NCBI RefSeq assembly: GCF_005490785.1
Contig: NZ_CP027295.1
Span: forward strand, 2,604,001 to 2,668,000
DNA: 64,000 nucleotides
DNA from: Brachybacterium sp. SGAir0954
GTDB lineage: Bacteria > Actinomycetota > Actinomycetes > Actinomycetales > Dermabacteraceae
Direction of reading: 5' to 3'
Shown: piece by piece, positions 26,797-35,984 of the stretch
How positions within the stretch are numbered: the first letter of the stretch is position 1
How the letters are laid out: each line of letters begins with the position of its first letter
Made by a program: the position numbers and the translations under genes
Notes under the pieces: model-generated
The model's database searches: none
What the model was told of the DNA's origin: nothing
Seen by the model: only the letters and a program-made list of their open reading frames with translations

Positions 26797-27597
26797 GTGA
26801 AGGCACTCGCCGCACGTCGCCATCACCCGATGGCGCTACTCGTGATCCTGCTGCTCGCGCTCGTCGCGACCGGCGGGCTGTACGCCGCCTTCCAGCCGCG
26901 CACCGCCCAGGCCGAGGCCTACACGCAGGAGGACGTGGACGCCGGCAAGTCGCTGTTCCTCGCGAACTGCGCGACCTGCCACGGCACCAACGCCGAGGGC
27001 CTCACCGACTCGGACGGCAACACACTCGGCCCGTCGCTGATCGGCGTCGGCGCCGCCGCCGTCGACTTCCAGGTCGGCACCGGCCGCATGCCCATGGAGA
27101 ATTCCGGCGCCCAGGCCATGCGCAAGCCCGCGCAGATGGACGACGAGCAGACCCGTCAGCTCGCGGCCTACGTCGCCTCGCTCGGCCCCGGCCCGTCGGT
27201 GCCGGAGGACGAGTACCTCGACACCGACCAGGGCGACGCGACCAAGGGCGGGGAGATCTTCCGGATCAACTGCGCCATGTGCCACAACGCGGCCGGCGCC
27301 GGCGGCGCGCTGACCCGCGGCAAGTTCGCGCCGACCCTCGAGGGCGTCGAGGCGAAGCACATCTACGAGGCCATGGAGACCGGCCCGCAGAACATGCCGG
27401 TCTTCAACGACACGAACCTCTCCGCCGAGGACAAGCGTGACGTCGTCACGTACCTCCACTCCCTCGAGGAGACCGGCTCCCCCGGCGGCCTCTCCCTGGG
27501 CTCGCTCGGTCCCGTCACCGAGGGCCTCTACGCCTGGACCATCATCCTCGCCCTTCTCCTCGGCACGGCCACGTGGCTGGGGGCGAAGGCCAAGTGA
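26797..27597 (+). CDS. qcrC: Cytochrome bc1 complex diheme cytochrome c subunit (QcrC)
   Basis: The 266-residue protein has an N-terminal membrane anchor at about 12-31, two c-type heme motifs, CATCH (58-62) and CAMCH (near 154), and a C-terminal helix at about 245-263. The diheme form replaces separate c1 and soluble cytochrome c in actinobacteria and passes electrons directly to CtaC's CuA site in the supercomplex. Axial methionines probably lie in GRMPMENSG and QNMPVFND. The GTG has a GAGG site. Its stop overlaps the qcrA GTG by four bases. Confidence 0.95.
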   Translation: MKALAARRHHPMALLVILLLALVATGGLYAAFQPRTAQAEAYTQEDVDAGKSLFLANCATCHGTNAEGLTDSDGNTLGPSLIGVGAAAVDFQVGTGRMPMENSGAQAMRKPAQMDDEQTRQLAAYVASLGPGPSVPEDEYLDTDQGDATKGGEIFRINCAMCHNAAGAGGALTRGKFAPTLEGVEAKHIYEAMETGPQNMPVFNDTNLSAEDKRDVVTYLHSLEETGSPGGLSLGSLGPVTEGLYAWTIILALLLGTATWLGAKAK

Positions 27598-28664
27598 ACG
27601 AGCACATGAACGACAATCTCGACGGCAGCTCCCCCGCCCGCGGGGTCAGCGCCATCGCCCCGAAGGAGGGCGGCGGGTTCCCGAATCCGGGCCTCGCCCC
27701 CCACGTCCACCGCCAGGCCGACTCCGACAAGCGCGCGGAGCGCCGCGCCGAGCGCGTGGTCGCGGGCCTCTTCCTCCTCTCCGTCCTCGGCACCGCGGTG
27801 TTCATCGCGGCGTACTTCCTCGTCACACCGACCGGGACGAACATCTTCGCGGAGGAGGGCTCCACCCGCGCAGTGTGGTGGTCGAACCTCATCACGGGCC
27901 TCGGCCTCGCGATCGCGGTGTTCTTCATCGGCGCCGCTGCGGTGCACTGGGCCAAGACCCTCATGCCCGACGAGGAGATGGTCGAGGAGCGCCACGCGCT
28001 GCGCGGCACCGACGAGACCCGTCAGGCCGCCGCGGCGATCATCACCGAGGGTCTCCAGGAGTCCGGCATCGGCCGTCGCCCGCTCATCGTCACGACGATG
28101 GTCGCCGCGCTCGCCGCGCTGCCGATCGCCGTGCTCGCCCCGCTCTCGACGCTGGGCCCGCTCCCGGGCAACAAGCTGCACCACACCTTCTGGAAGGCCG
28201 GCATGCGCCTGGCCCGCGACCACGACGGCACGCCGATCCGCGCCGCCGACGTCGCCATGAACTCGATCTTCCACGTCATGCCGGAGGACCTGACCGAGGA
28301 GACCGAGCACTTCCTCGAGGAGCGCGCGAAGGCCGCAGCGGTGATCGTCCGCATCGACCCCGCCCTCGGCAAGAACGAGGAGAGCCTCGCCAACGGCCAC
28401 GAGGGCATCCTCGTGTTCTCGAAGATCTGCACCCACGTGGGCTGCCCGGTGGCCCTCTACGAGCAGCAGACGCACCACATGCTCTGCCCGTGCCACCAGT
28501 CCACGTTCGACGTCACGGACGGCGCGAAGGTCATCTTCGGCCCGGCGCACCGCCCGCTCCCCCAGCTCCCGATCGAGGTCGACGCCGAGGGCTACCTCGT
28601 GGCCACCGGAGACTTCCCCGAGCCGATCGGTCCCAGCTTCTGGGACATCCACAAGGACAAGTGA
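27594..28664 (+). CDS. qcrA: Cytochrome bc1 complex Rieske iron-sulfur subunit (QcrA)
   Basis: The 356-residue protein carries the Rieske [2Fe-2S] ligands in CTHVGCPV and CPCHQSTF, followed by GPAHRPLPQLPI. Actinobacterial QcrA is longer than mitochondrial Rieske protein and has three N-terminal membrane helices; here hydrophobic segments stand at about 58-80, 100-120 and 165-185, followed by the soluble domain. GTG at 27594 overlaps the qcrC stop (GTGA); an ATG four codons later is a possible alternative. It works between the quinol site on QcrB and the QcrC hemes. Confidence 0.95.
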   Translation: MNEHMNDNLDGSSPARGVSAIAPKEGGGFPNPGLAPHVHRQADSDKRAERRAERVVAGLFLLSVLGTAVFIAAYFLVTPTGTNIFAEEGSTRAVWWSNLITGLGLAIAVFFIGAAAVHWAKTLMPDEEMVEERHALRGTDETRQAAAAIITEGLQESGIGRRPLIVTTMVAALAALPIAVLAPLSTLGPLPGNKLHHTFWKAGMRLARDHDGTPIRAADVAMNSIFHVMPEDLTEETEHFLEERAKAAAVIVRIDPALGKNEESLANGHEGILVFSKICTHVGCPVALYEQQTHHMLCPCHQSTFDVTDGAKVIFGPAHRPLPQLPIEVDAEGYLVATGDFPEPIGPSFWDIHKDK

Positions 28665-28668
28665 TCAC

Positions 28669-30345
28669 GTGACGACCACGACTTCTGATTCCCGGACGCA
28701 GAGCGCCGGCGAGAAGCCCGGACGCGTGATGAAGCTCGGCGCCGTGGGCGGCGACTGGCTCGACGAGCGCGTCGGCGGCGGCGGCCTGGTGAAGTTCTTC
28801 GCGCGGAAGATCTTCCCCGACCACTGGTCCTTCATGTTCGGCGAGGTGGCGCTGTACAGCTTCGTCATCCTGCTGATCTCGGGCACGTTCCTGACCATGT
28901 TCTTCGACCCCTCGATGACCGAGGTCGAGTACGACGGGCCGTACGAGGCGCTGCAGGGCATGCACATGTCCCGCGCCTACGAGTCGACCCTCTACATCTC
29001 CTTCGAGGTCAAGGGCGGCCTGCTGTTCCGGCAGATGCACCACTGGGCCGCGCTCGTGTTCATGGTCGCGATCTTCGTGCACATGTTCCGCGTGTTCTTC
29101 ACCGGCGCCTTCCGCAAGCCGCGCGAGCTCAACTGGCTCGTGGGCTTCTCCCTCATGGTCCTCGGCATGGTCGCCGGCTTCACCGGCTACTCGCTCCCCG
29201 ACGACGTGCTCTCCGGCAACGGCCTGCGCGTGGTGGATGGCCTGATGAAGGCGATCCCGATCGTGGGCACCTACATCTCGATGCTGCTGTTCGGCGGCGA
29301 GTTCCCGGGCACCCACATCATCCCGCGCTTCTTCACCATGCACATCCTGCTGGTGCCGGCCATGATCCTGGGGCTCATCGCGATCCACCTCGTCATGCTG
29401 GTGGCCCACAAGCACGCGCACTACCCGGGCCCGGGCCGCACCGACCGCAACGTCGTGGGCTTCCCGCTGTTCCCGGTGTACACGGCGAAGGCAGGCGGCT
29501 TCTTCTTCCTCGTCTTCGGCATCATCACCCTCGTCTCCGCCACGACGGCGATCAACGCGATCTGGGTGTACGGGCCCTATGACCCCTCCCCGGTCTCCGC
29601 GGGATCCCAGCCGGACTGGTACATGCTCTGGACCGACGGCGGCCTCCGCCTGATCCCGGGTTGGGAGTTCACGATCTTCGGCTACACGGTGTCCCTGAAC
29701 ATCCTGCTGCCCATGGTGGTGTACGGCGGTCTGCTCGCCTTCCTCGCGCTCTACCCCTTCATCGAGGCGTGGGTGACGGGTGACGACCGTGAGCACCACG
29801 TGCTCGATCTTCCGTACAACACACCGGTCCGCACGGGTCTGGGCGTCGCCTGGATCAGCGTCTACCTGATCCTCGCCATGGCCGCGACGAACGACCTCAT
29901 CGCGCTCAAGATGCACCTGTCGATCAACGACCTGACGTGGCTGTTCCGGATCTCGATCTTCGTCGCCCCGGTGCTGCTGTTCTGGATCACGAAGCGCCTG
30001 TGCCTCTCGATCCAGCGTCAGAAGCGCAATCTCGTCCTCCATGGCGAGGAGACCTCACGCGTGGTCCGGACGAAGACCGGCGACATGCTCGAGATCCACG
30101 AGCCGCTCGACGAGTTCGAGCGCTGGGTCCTCGTGCAGCACGACGACTTCCGTCCGCTCAAGGCCGGCAACGGCGTCTCGGCGCTGCGCGCCAAGGCCAC
30201 GTCGTTCTTCTTCAAGGACCGCATCGCCCCCGTCTCCCCCGCCGAGCTGCGGGAGGCCATGGAGCATGCGCACCACGAGAAGCACGTCATCGACGAGGTC
30301 ACGGACGGCGACTACCGCATCCCTGCGGAGAAGGCGATGCACTGA
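28669..30345 (+). CDS. qcrB: Cytochrome bc1 complex cytochrome b subunit (QcrB)
   Basis: The 558-residue membrane protein binds hemes bL and bH and the quinol site. Visible marks are HHWAALVFMVAIFVHMFRVF (first heme histidines), HLVMLVAHKHAH (second pair region), GYSLPDDVLSGNGLR and the quinol-site motif PDWYMLW in place of mitochondrial PEWY, as usual in actinobacteria. A long hydrophilic C-terminal tail (from about 450) contains LVLHGEETSRV and DEFERWVLVQHDD and ends in KAMH; such extensions are typical of the phylum. GTG starts four bases after the qcrA stop. A strong terminator stem follows. Confidence 0.95.
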   Translation: MTTTTSDSRTQSAGEKPGRVMKLGAVGGDWLDERVGGGGLVKFFARKIFPDHWSFMFGEVALYSFVILLISGTFLTMFFDPSMTEVEYDGPYEALQGMHMSRAYESTLYISFEVKGGLLFRQMHHWAALVFMVAIFVHMFRVFFTGAFRKPRELNWLVGFSLMVLGMVAGFTGYSLPDDVLSGNGLRVVDGLMKAIPIVGTYISMLLFGGEFPGTHIIPRFFTMHILLVPAMILGLIAIHLVMLVAHKHAHYPGPGRTDRNVVGFPLFPVYTAKAGGFFFLVFGIITLVSATTAINAIWVYGPYDPSPVSAGSQPDWYMLWTDGGLRLIPGWEFTIFGYTVSLNILLPMVVYGGLLAFLALYPFIEAWVTGDDREHHVLDLPYNTPVRTGLGVAWISVYLILAMAATNDLIALKMHLSINDLTWLFRISIFVAPVLLFWITKRLCLSIQRQKRNLVLHGEETSRVVRTKTGDMLEIHEPLDEFERWVLVQHDDFRPLKAGNGVSALRAKATSFFFKDRIAPVSPAELREAMEHAHHEKHVIDEVTDGDYRIPAEKAMH

Positions 30346-30366
30346 GCATCCGCCGCCGTTGATCGC

Positions 30367-30399
30367 AGGAGCCCGGGAGAGCCACTCTCCCGGGCTCCT
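30367..30399 (+). terminator. Terminator after qcrB
   Basis: A perfect 15-bp stem (aggagcccgggagag) with a three-base loop begins 21 bases after qcrB and is followed by tcgtg. It ends the ctaE-qcrCAB operon and may also serve the facing GNAT gene. Confidence 0.75.
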
Positions 30400-30448
30400 T
30401 CGTGTCCGGCGGTGATGCGCCGCGGAGGCGGCGTGATCGCGGGCGTCG

Positions 30449-31078
30449 CTACTCCTGCGGCGCGGCCGCCACGGTGCGGCGCACCAGCCAGGCCCACGTC
30501 CCGAGCCGGCGGATCCGCGCGAAGCCGTGCTCCTCGAACAGCTCCACCGACGCCTGGTGGAACAGAAAGCGCCCGAGGGCGACCCGGCCCCCGACGATCT
30601 CCGGCGTCGACTCGACGACTCCCCCGCCGTCGGCGGCGATGAGGGCGAGCGCCCCCGCGAGACCCACTCTCGCGATCCCCACACGGCGATGACGCGTGTC
30701 GGTGGAGAGGCAGGGGATGCGCCAGTCGGGCAGCGTCCCGGGCTCCTTCTCGTACTCCCGACGGTGCTGCGCGAGCAGCGGCAGCTCCTCGTGCCTTCCG
30801 TACTTGGCCCATCCCTGGGCGACCCCGTGCGTGTCGTACACGAGGGCGGCGTGCGCCCGTCCCGAACGGACGAGCTCCTCCTTGGTGGCCCTCTTGTCGA
30901 TCCCGGGGACCTGATGATGCGAGATGCCCTCCGCCGTGGCGTGATGCCCCTTGCACCAGCAGCCGCCGAGGACGCCGCCGTTGCGCTCCACGAGCTCGGC
31001 GAAGTCGTCCCACCTCGTCCCGTCGAAGAGGCGGACCTCCCAGCGCTCGTCCGTCGGGCTGCTGCCGATCGTGCTCAT
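30449..31078 (-). CDS. GNAT-like acetyltransferase protein
   Basis: The 209-residue protein has features of a GNAT family in which the N-terminus carries a G-C-W-C block (GGVLGGCWCKGHH), followed by KEELVRSGRAHAALVYD, the RRVGIARVGLAGALALI acyl-CoA-binding helix and FEEHGFARIRRLGTWAWLVRR at the C-terminus. The substrate is unknown. The ATG at 31078 is preferred over an in-frame codon nine residues upstream because composition worsens there. It and the next gene interrupt the qcr-cta order seen in other actinobacteria, so the pair may be a lineage-specific insertion. Confidence 0.75.
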   Translation of the reverse strand: MSTIGSSPTDERWEVRLFDGTRWDDFAELVERNGGVLGGCWCKGHHATAEGISHHQVPGIDKRATKEELVRSGRAHAALVYDTHGVAQGWAKYGRHEELPLLAQHRREYEKEPGTLPDWRIPCLSTDTRHRRVGIARVGLAGALALIAADGGGVVESTPEIVGGRVALGRFLFHQASVELFEEHGFARIRRLGTWAWLVRRTVAAAPQE

Positions 31079-31157
31079 CGTGGGCCGCTCTGCCGAGGCC
31101 AGCACGTCTCCGCCCGGCGCCGATGGGCAGTGCCATTGCAGAACACACTCGACCGGA

Positions 31158-31192
31158 CGTACTCATTACTACAGCCTTTAAATCCTGTCCTC
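31158..31192. other. Low-GC patch upstream of the GNAT gene
   Basis: About 30 bases around actcattactacagccttta are only about 40 percent GC in a window where most stretches exceed 70 percent. It could hold a promoter for the minus-strand GNAT gene, but no good -35/-10 pair was found. Confidence 0.35.
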
Positions 31193-31233
31193 CGGACGTG
31201 TGCGGGTCCGCCTGCTCCCCCGCTGCCGCGATC

Positions 31234-31575
31234 TCAGCTGGCCGGGTCGTCGCCGAACACGTAGAGCTCCTGCGGGCACCGGCACGCGGCGGCGATGCGC
31301 GCGGCCCACTGCTCCGCCTCCGCCCGACTGGCGAGGTCCAGGACCGTGTAGCCGCCGTCGAGCGGGGCCCGCAGCGGATGCGCCCCGTCCTGCCGCGAGC
31401 CGTCGGCCCCGATCAGCACGGGCGCCACGCTCTCGTCGATCCCACCGCCGAAGCGGTACACCCCGGCGGCCTTCGCCTCCTCCACGACCGCATGGGAGGC
31501 GTCCACGACGTCCTGGAACTCCTCGGCGGGGATCCGCATGGCGCGGGACGGGAAGGTGATCAGGTAGAAGGACAT
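31234..31575 (-). CDS. YCII-related domain protein
   Basis: The 113-residue protein fits the YCII/DGPF superfamily: MSFYLITFPSRAMRIP, a middle helix (AVVEEAKAAGVYRFGG), and LDGGYTVLDLASRAEAEQWA with the conserved GG, then CPQELYVFGD. Members have a ferredoxin-like fold with a conserved His-Asp pair in enzymes, while many are of unknown role. It lies 155 bases upstream of the GNAT gene on the same strand, across the low-GC patch. No signal peptide is visible. Confidence 0.78.
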   Translation of the reverse strand: MSFYLITFPSRAMRIPAEEFQDVVDASHAVVEEAKAAGVYRFGGGIDESVAPVLIGADGSRQDGAHPLRAPLDGGYTVLDLASRAEAEQWAARIAAACRCPQELYVFGDDPAS

Positions 31576-31701
31576 GGGGACCTCCGGGGGCTCGCGGCTG
31601 CCCGGACCGGGCGCCGTCGAGCGACAGCCTGCCGCGTGGCGGTCGCGCCGTCCAGCATCTCGGGGCGCGGAACGGCCCCTCGACGTCCCGGGACGCGGAA
31701 A

Positions 31702-31731
31702 GGCCCCGCGTCGCCGGAGAGAAGCGGGGCC
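31702..31731 (-). terminator. Terminator after ctaF
   Basis: An 8-bp GC stem (ggccccgc/gcggggcc) with a 14-base loop is followed on the minus strand by ttt. It lies 34 bases beyond the ctaF stop and ends the ctaC-ctaD-ctaF transcript. Confidence 0.55.
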
Positions 31732-31764
31732 GTTCGGAGGATCCGCACGAGGCGGAGCCGGGTG

Positions 31765-32181
31765 TCAGTGCGCGTGCTGTCCGCGGGAGAACTCGAGGAC
31801 CCAGCCGATCACGCCGTACATGGCGAGGATGATCCCGAAGGTCGAGAGCCACCAGCCCACGGCCACACCGAGGAACACCATCGCGGCGCCGAGGGACGTC
31901 CAGAGAGGCCACCAGCTGTACGGGGCGAAGCTGCCCTGGACGCCGGCCTCGGCCTCGACCTCGGCGTCGTGGTCGTCATCGGGCCGGCCCGGGAAGGACT
32001 TCGCCTTGAAGCCCGTGTAGGCCGCGATCATGAACGACATGGCAAAGGCGCCGGGGAGCGCGATCGCGCCCACGGGCTCGATCCCCATCGGCTCGCTGCC
32101 GTGCGAGAGCACGCCGTACACGATACCGACGACGAGGAAGAAGGTCCCGATGATGTAGAAGATCTTCGACGTGGTGTTCAT
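31765..32181 (-). CDS. ctaF: Cytochrome c oxidase subunit IV (actinobacterial CtaF)
   Basis: The 138-residue protein has four hydrophobic helices: two at the N-terminus (FYIIGTFFLVVGIVYGVL and GAFAMSFMIAAYTGF), an acidic cytoplasmic loop, then two at the C-terminus (LWTSLGAAMVFLGVAVGWWL and ILAMYGVIGWVLEF). This is the actinobacteria-specific subunit IV of the aa3 oxidase. It starts three bases after the ctaD stop, so the two are translated together. The WWPLW segment after the loop is a common family mark. Confidence 0.93.
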   Translation of the reverse strand: MNTTSKIFYIIGTFFLVVGIVYGVLSHGSEPMGIEPVGAIALPGAFAMSFMIAAYTGFKAKSFPGRPDDDHDAEVEAEAGVQGSFAPYSWWPLWTSLGAAMVFLGVAVGWWLSTFGIILAMYGVIGWVLEFSRGQHAH

Positions 32182-32184
32182 GGA

Positions 32185-33897
32185 TCAGTTGCTCCTCGGG
32201 TTCTGCACGGGCTCCTCGTGCAGCATGTGGTCCTGCGCGGCGACCTCGGGGTGGTGCAGGTCGAAGGCGGGGCGCTCGGACCGGATGCGCGGCAGCGAGT
32301 GGAAGTTGTGGCGCGGCGGCGGGCAGGAGGTCGCCCACTCGAGGGAGGCGCCGTAGCCCCACGGATCGTCGACCTCGACCTTCTTGCCCTTGAGGTGGGT
32401 GAGCACCACGTTCAGGATGAACGGCAGCGTCGAGGCGCCGAGGATGAAGGCACCGACCGTCGAGAGCTGGTTCATCCAGCCGAAGTCGTCCTCCGCGAGG
32501 TAGTTCACGTAACGGCGGGGCGCACCCTCAACGCCCAGCCAGTGCTGGACGAGGAACGTCGTGTGGAAGCCGATCATCAGCAGCCAGAAGTGCAGCTTGC
32601 CCAGGCCCTCGTGGAGCTTGTGGCCGAACATCTTGGGCCACCAGAAGTAGAAGCCCGCGAACATCTCGAAGGCCACGGTCCCGAAGATCACGTAGTGGAA
32701 GTGCGCCACCACGAAGTACGTGTCGGAGAGGTGGAAGTCGAGCACCGGCGACGAGAGGATCACGCCGGTCAGGCCGCCGAAGGTGAAGGTGGTGAGGAAG
32801 CCGAGCGTGAACAGCATCGGCGTCTCGAAGGTGATCGAGCCGCGCCACATCGTGCCCAGCCAGTTGAAGAACTTCACGCCCGTCGGCACGGCGATGAGCA
32901 TCGTCATGAAGGAGAAGAAGTCCAGCATGACCGCGCCGGTCGTGTACATGTGGTGCGCCCACACGGTCACGGAGAGGGCGGCGATCGCGATCGTCGCGCC
33001 GACGAGGGTCTTGTAGCCGAACATCGGCTTGCGGCTGAAGGCCGGGATGATCTCCGAGGCGATGCCGAAGAACGGCAGCGCGAGCACGTACACCTCGGGG
33101 TGGCCGAAGAACCAGAACAGGTGCTGCCAGAGGATGGCGCCGCCGTTCTCCGGGTTGAAGATCTGGGCGTCGAACCGCCTGTCCGCTCCCAGCGCGAGCA
33201 GCGCGGCGGCCAGCGGCGGGAAGGCCATCAGCACGAGCACGGCCGTGATGAGGATGTTCCAGGTGAAGATCGGCATCCGGAACATGGTCATGCCGGGCAT
33301 GCGCATGCAGATGATCGTGGTGATGAAGTTGACCGAGCCCAGGATCGTGCCGAAGCCCTGCAGGCCGAGTCCGAAGACCCAGAGATCACCACCGAGGCCC
33401 GGTGTGAACGTGGTGTCCGACAACGGCGCGTAGGCGAACCAGCCGAAGGAGGCGGCGCCCTGCGGGGTGAGGAAGCCGGCGACGGCGATGAGCGAGCCGA
33501 ACAGGGTCAGCCAGAAAGCGAACATGTTCAGGCGCGGGAACGCCATGTCGACGGCGCCGATCTGCAGCGGCACGAGGTAGTTCGCGAAGCCGTTGAACAG
33601 CGGGGTGCCGAACATGAGCAGCATGATCGTGCCGTGCATCGTGAACAGCTGGTTGTACTGGTCCTTGGAGACCACGACCTGAAGGCCGGGCTCCCAGAGC
33701 TCGGCGCGGATCATGAGCGCGAGGATTCCGCCGAAGCAGAAGAAGGCGAACGCCATCCCCATGTACATGAGGCCGATCATCTTGTGATCGGTCGTGGTGA
33801 GCAGGGTGAAGAACTGCTTGCCGAGGCCGGTCTCGGGCGTCTTCCTGAACCGCGCCGGAGCCTCTGCTCCCGGGCGGGTCTCGGTCTGGGCGCTCAC
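32185..33897 (-). CDS. ctaD: Cytochrome c oxidase subunit I (CtaD)
   Basis: The 570-residue protein is the catalytic subunit that reduces oxygen at the heme a3-CuB site and pumps protons. It has 12 hydrophobic helices and [17 protein letters not shown] (heme a ligand), [18 protein letters not shown] with the His-Tyr cross-link pair, HHMYTTG for CuB and [11 protein letters not shown] for heme a3/a. The GTG overlaps the ctaC stop by four bases and has AGGAGGGGG upstream in ctaC. The C-terminal tail (from about 520) is polar and proline/histidine-rich. It lies in the order ctaC-ctaD-ctaF, running toward qcrB. Confidence 0.97.
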   Translation of the reverse strand: MSAQTETRPGAEAPARFRKTPETGLGKQFFTLLTTTDHKMIGLMYMGMAFAFFCFGGILALMIRAELWEPGLQVVVSKDQYNQLFTMHGTIMLLMFGTPLFNGFANYLVPLQIGAVDMAFPRLNMFAFWLTLFGSLIAVAGFLTPQGAASFGWFAYAPLSDTTFTPGLGGDLWVFGLGLQGFGTILGSVNFITTIICMRMPGMTMFRMPIFTWNILITAVLVLMAFPPLAAALLALGADRRFDAQIFNPENGGAILWQHLFWFFGHPEVYVLALPFFGIASEIIPAFSRKPMFGYKTLVGATIAIAALSVTVWAHHMYTTGAVMLDFFSFMTMLIAVPTGVKFFNWLGTMWRGSITFETPMLFTLGFLTTFTFGGLTGVILSSPVLDFHLSDTYFVVAHFHYVIFGTVAFEMFAGFYFWWPKMFGHKLHEGLGKLHFWLLMIGFHTTFLVQHWLGVEGAPRRYVNYLAEDDFGWMNQLSTVGAFILGASTLPFILNVVLTHLKGKKVEVDDPWGYGASLEWATSCPPPRHNFHSLPRIRSERPAFDLHHPEVAAQDHMLHEEPVQNPRSN

Positions 33898-34835
33898 TTG
33901 TCCCCCTCCTGCGTGGTCGTGGTGTCGGCGGTGCGCTGCGTGCGGTCCACGCCCTCGTCGTACTTCTCGCGCATGGACCAGTCGTCCTGGTTGCGGTTGA
34001 GGTCGATGCCGAGCTCGCCGGTGTTGCCCTCGGCCTCGAGCTCGTCGAGGTGCGCCTGGAACTCGTCGGCCGGGACCACGACGACGTTGAACAGCATGTC
34101 CGAGTGGTACTCGCCGCACAGCTCCGCGCACTTGCCGCGGTAGGTGCCCGAGCGCTCGGGAGTGACCTGGAAGGTCGTGGTGTGCCCCGGGATCATGTCC
34201 TTCTTGTAGAGGAAGTCCACGACCCAGAACGAGTGGATGACATCGCGCGACTCGAGCTGGAACTCGACGGTCTCGCCCTCGGGGAGGTACAGGACGGGCA
34301 GCGAGTCGGACGCGCCCTCCACGCCGGTCTCGAAGGACTGCACACCGGCGGGCTCGTGCACCTGCTGGCCGTCGGCGGTCTCGTAGCTGAAGTCCCAGCT
34401 CCACTGCTTGCCGACGGCGGTGACGGTGACCGCGGGGTCCTTGTCGAGCGACTCGATCTCGTGGATGTCGCGCTGGGTGAAGTAGAAGAGTGTGAGCACC
34501 ATGACGACGGGCAGCAGCGTGAACATGAGCTCGAGCGGCACGTGGTAGCGCAGCTGGATCGGGAAGCCGGTGTCGTTCTTGCGGCGACGGTAGGCGACGG
34601 CGCACCAGATCGTCAGACCCCACACGATGAGGCCGACGACGACCAGCGCGACCCACGACCCGACCCACAGGTCGGTGATGCGCTGGGTCTGGTCGGTGAC
34701 CTGACCGTCGCTGTATCCGGGGAGGAACCCCCGCTGCTGCTTCTCGGTGCAGCCGGCCAGGGCCAGTGCTGCGAGAGCGATGCCGGCGGCCATGCGGCGA
34801 CTGCGCCGCGCGCGCTGGGGGGCCTGGGGGATCAC
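33894..34835 (-). CDS. ctaC: Cytochrome c oxidase subunit II, lipoprotein (CtaC)
   Basis: The 313-residue protein begins with a basic region and a lipoprotein signal ending LALAGC at Cys29, so it is predicted to be lipid-anchored outside the cell. Two membrane helices follow (about 58-78 and 101-121), then the CuA domain with [10 protein letters not shown] and [14 protein letters not shown], holding all CuA ligands. The GTG at 34835 follows GGAAGG with an eight-base spacer, and gives a proper signal peptide; the longer frame has a non-signal extension. It receives electrons from QcrC. Its stop overlaps ctaD. Confidence 0.94.
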   Translation of the reverse strand: MIPQAPQRARRSRRMAAGIALAALALAGCTEKQQRGFLPGYSDGQVTDQTQRITDLWVGSWVALVVVGLIVWGLTIWCAVAYRRRKNDTGFPIQLRYHVPLELMFTLLPVVMVLTLFYFTQRDIHEIESLDKDPAVTVTAVGKQWSWDFSYETADGQQVHEPAGVQSFETGVEGASDSLPVLYLPEGETVEFQLESRDVIHSFWVVDFLYKKDMIPGHTTTFQVTPERSGTYRGKCAELCGEYHSDMLFNVVVVPADEFQAHLDELEAEGNTGELGIDLNRNQDDWSMREKYDEGVDRTQRTADTTTTQEGDK

Positions 34836-35230
34836 AAGGATGACCTTCCGCTCGTCGTCCCCGACCGGTTCCGTGGCGCGACCCGCTCGTGGAGGGCGGG
34901 ACTGCTGCGGGGGCCAGGGCTGGTACTCACATGGGCGGGGACGTGCCCATGGCGCCGCGCCTCGTGGGGACGAGGGTTGAGGGGGACGATCCGCACGACG
35001 GCGGCGCGCCCTCCACGTCACGGCACCCCGTCATCATACGTGCTCTTCGCGGGCCCCGGGCCACCGGCACGCTGTGGGAACGAGGCTTCACCGAAGGAGG
35101 GTGTGTCCCTTGCCACCTGCCGCGGTCACCGGTGCACGGACGCGGCCCTCGCAGGACCGGGACCGGGCAGGACGCACGACGGCGGGCGACCCCCCGAGGG
35201 GTCGCCCGCCGTCGCGGACCGTCTCGCGGC
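34836..35230. other. 395-bp gap upstream of ctaC
   Basis: The gap holds TATGAT on the minus strand at 35033-35038, a good -10 match about 190 bases before ctaC, and the terminator of the Fe-S protein gene at 35177-35214. A -35 was not identified. No convincing ORF or known riboswitch was seen, so ctaC may have a long leader of unknown role. Confidence 0.45.
35177..35214 (-). terminator. Terminator after the Fe-S insertion protein gene
   Basis: A perfect 17-bp stem (arms 35177-35193 and 35198-35214) with a four-base loop (ccga) lies 17 bases beyond the stop of the minus-strand gene. Confidence 0.75.
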
Positions 35231-35587
35231 TCAGGCGAAGGAGTCGCCGCAGGCGCAGGAGCTCTGCGCGTTGGGGTTGTCGATCGTGAAGCCCTGCTTC
35301 TCGATGGTGTCGGAGAAGTCGATCACCGCACCGGTGAGGTACGGGCTGCTCATCTTGTCCACCACGACCTCGACGCCGTCGAAGTCGACCGTGAGGTCGT
35401 TGTCCATGAGGCGCTCGTCGAAGTAGAGCTGGTAGATGAGGCCTGAGCAGCCGCCGGGCTGCACAGCGATGCGCAGGCGCAGGTCGTCGCGACCCTCCTG
35501 CTCGAGCAGAGTGCTCACCTTGCCGGCCGCCTCCGGGGTGAGGGTCACCTGGTGCGCGGCGGTGGGACGCTCGGTCGTCGTGGTCAT
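35231..35587 (-). CDS. erpA: Iron-sulfur cluster insertion protein (HesB/IscA/ErpA family)
   Basis: The 118-residue A-type carrier has the three conserved cysteines: one in QPGGCSGLIYQL near residue 46 and the CACG pair near the C-terminus. Such proteins hold [4Fe-4S] or [2Fe-2S] clusters and pass them to apoproteins. The ATG follows GAGGAGG. The gene sits beside ctaC, as in M. tuberculosis (Rv2204c) and Streptomyces; this fits supply of clusters to respiratory enzymes, although the cta oxidase itself has none. ErpA versus IscA cannot be settled from sequence alone. Confidence 0.92.
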   Translation of the reverse strand: MTTTTERPTAAHQVTLTPEAAGKVSTLLEQEGRDDLRLRIAVQPGGCSGLIYQLYFDERLMDNDLTVDFDGVEVVVDKMSSPYLTGAVIDFSDTIEKQGFTIDNPNAQSSCACGDSFA

Positions 35588-35717
35588 GCGGTCCTCCTCG
35601 GGTGCTGCGGATGGGTCCAGCGTACGCCTCGGGCGCCGCGGATGGTGTGTGGCACCGCACGCGTGGACGGCCCGTCCTGCCGCTCGTGCAGGCCCTCCCC
35701 TTCCCGGGAGGATCCGG

Positions 35718-35984
35718 TCACCACAGCAGACCGCGGAACGCGGCGACCAGCATGATGGCGACGTAGCCGACGACCACACCGATCGCCGCTGCCCCGGCGG
35801 CCGCGCGGCTGCGCCCGCCGAGCACCGCCGAGAGCGCGGCGATCAGCACGAGCGCCACCACGACGGCTCCCCACCACCCGAGCATGTAGCCGCCGAGGAA
35901 GCCGAGCACGAGGCCCAGCCCGAGCAGCGGCACGGCCGCGGCGCTCACGGGCTCCGCACGGCGCTCCTCCTCGAGCGGGCTCAT
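35718..35984 (-). CDS. Small membrane protein, 88 residues
   Basis: After a short charged N-terminus (SPLEEERRAEPV) the protein has three hydrophobic helices: about 16-34, 36-52 and 58-84. It ends in AAFRGLLW. The ATG overlaps the dipeptidase stop by four bases (ATGA), so the two are probably co-translated. No family was recognised; the glycine-rich helices (LGLGLVLGFLGGYMLGWWG) suggest tight helix packing or oligomer formation. Confidence 0.68.
   Translation of the reverse strand: MSPLEEERRAEPVSAAAVPLLGLGLVLGFLGGYMLGWWGAVVVALVLIAALSAVLGGRSRAAAGAAAIGVVVGYVAIMLVAAFRGLLW

Noticed and set aside
31123-34143. A 1006-codon open frame on the plus strand opposite ctaF and ctaD
   Set aside because: It mirrors the codon pattern of ctaD and ctaF and shows no domain. 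Long antisense frames are expected at this GC content.
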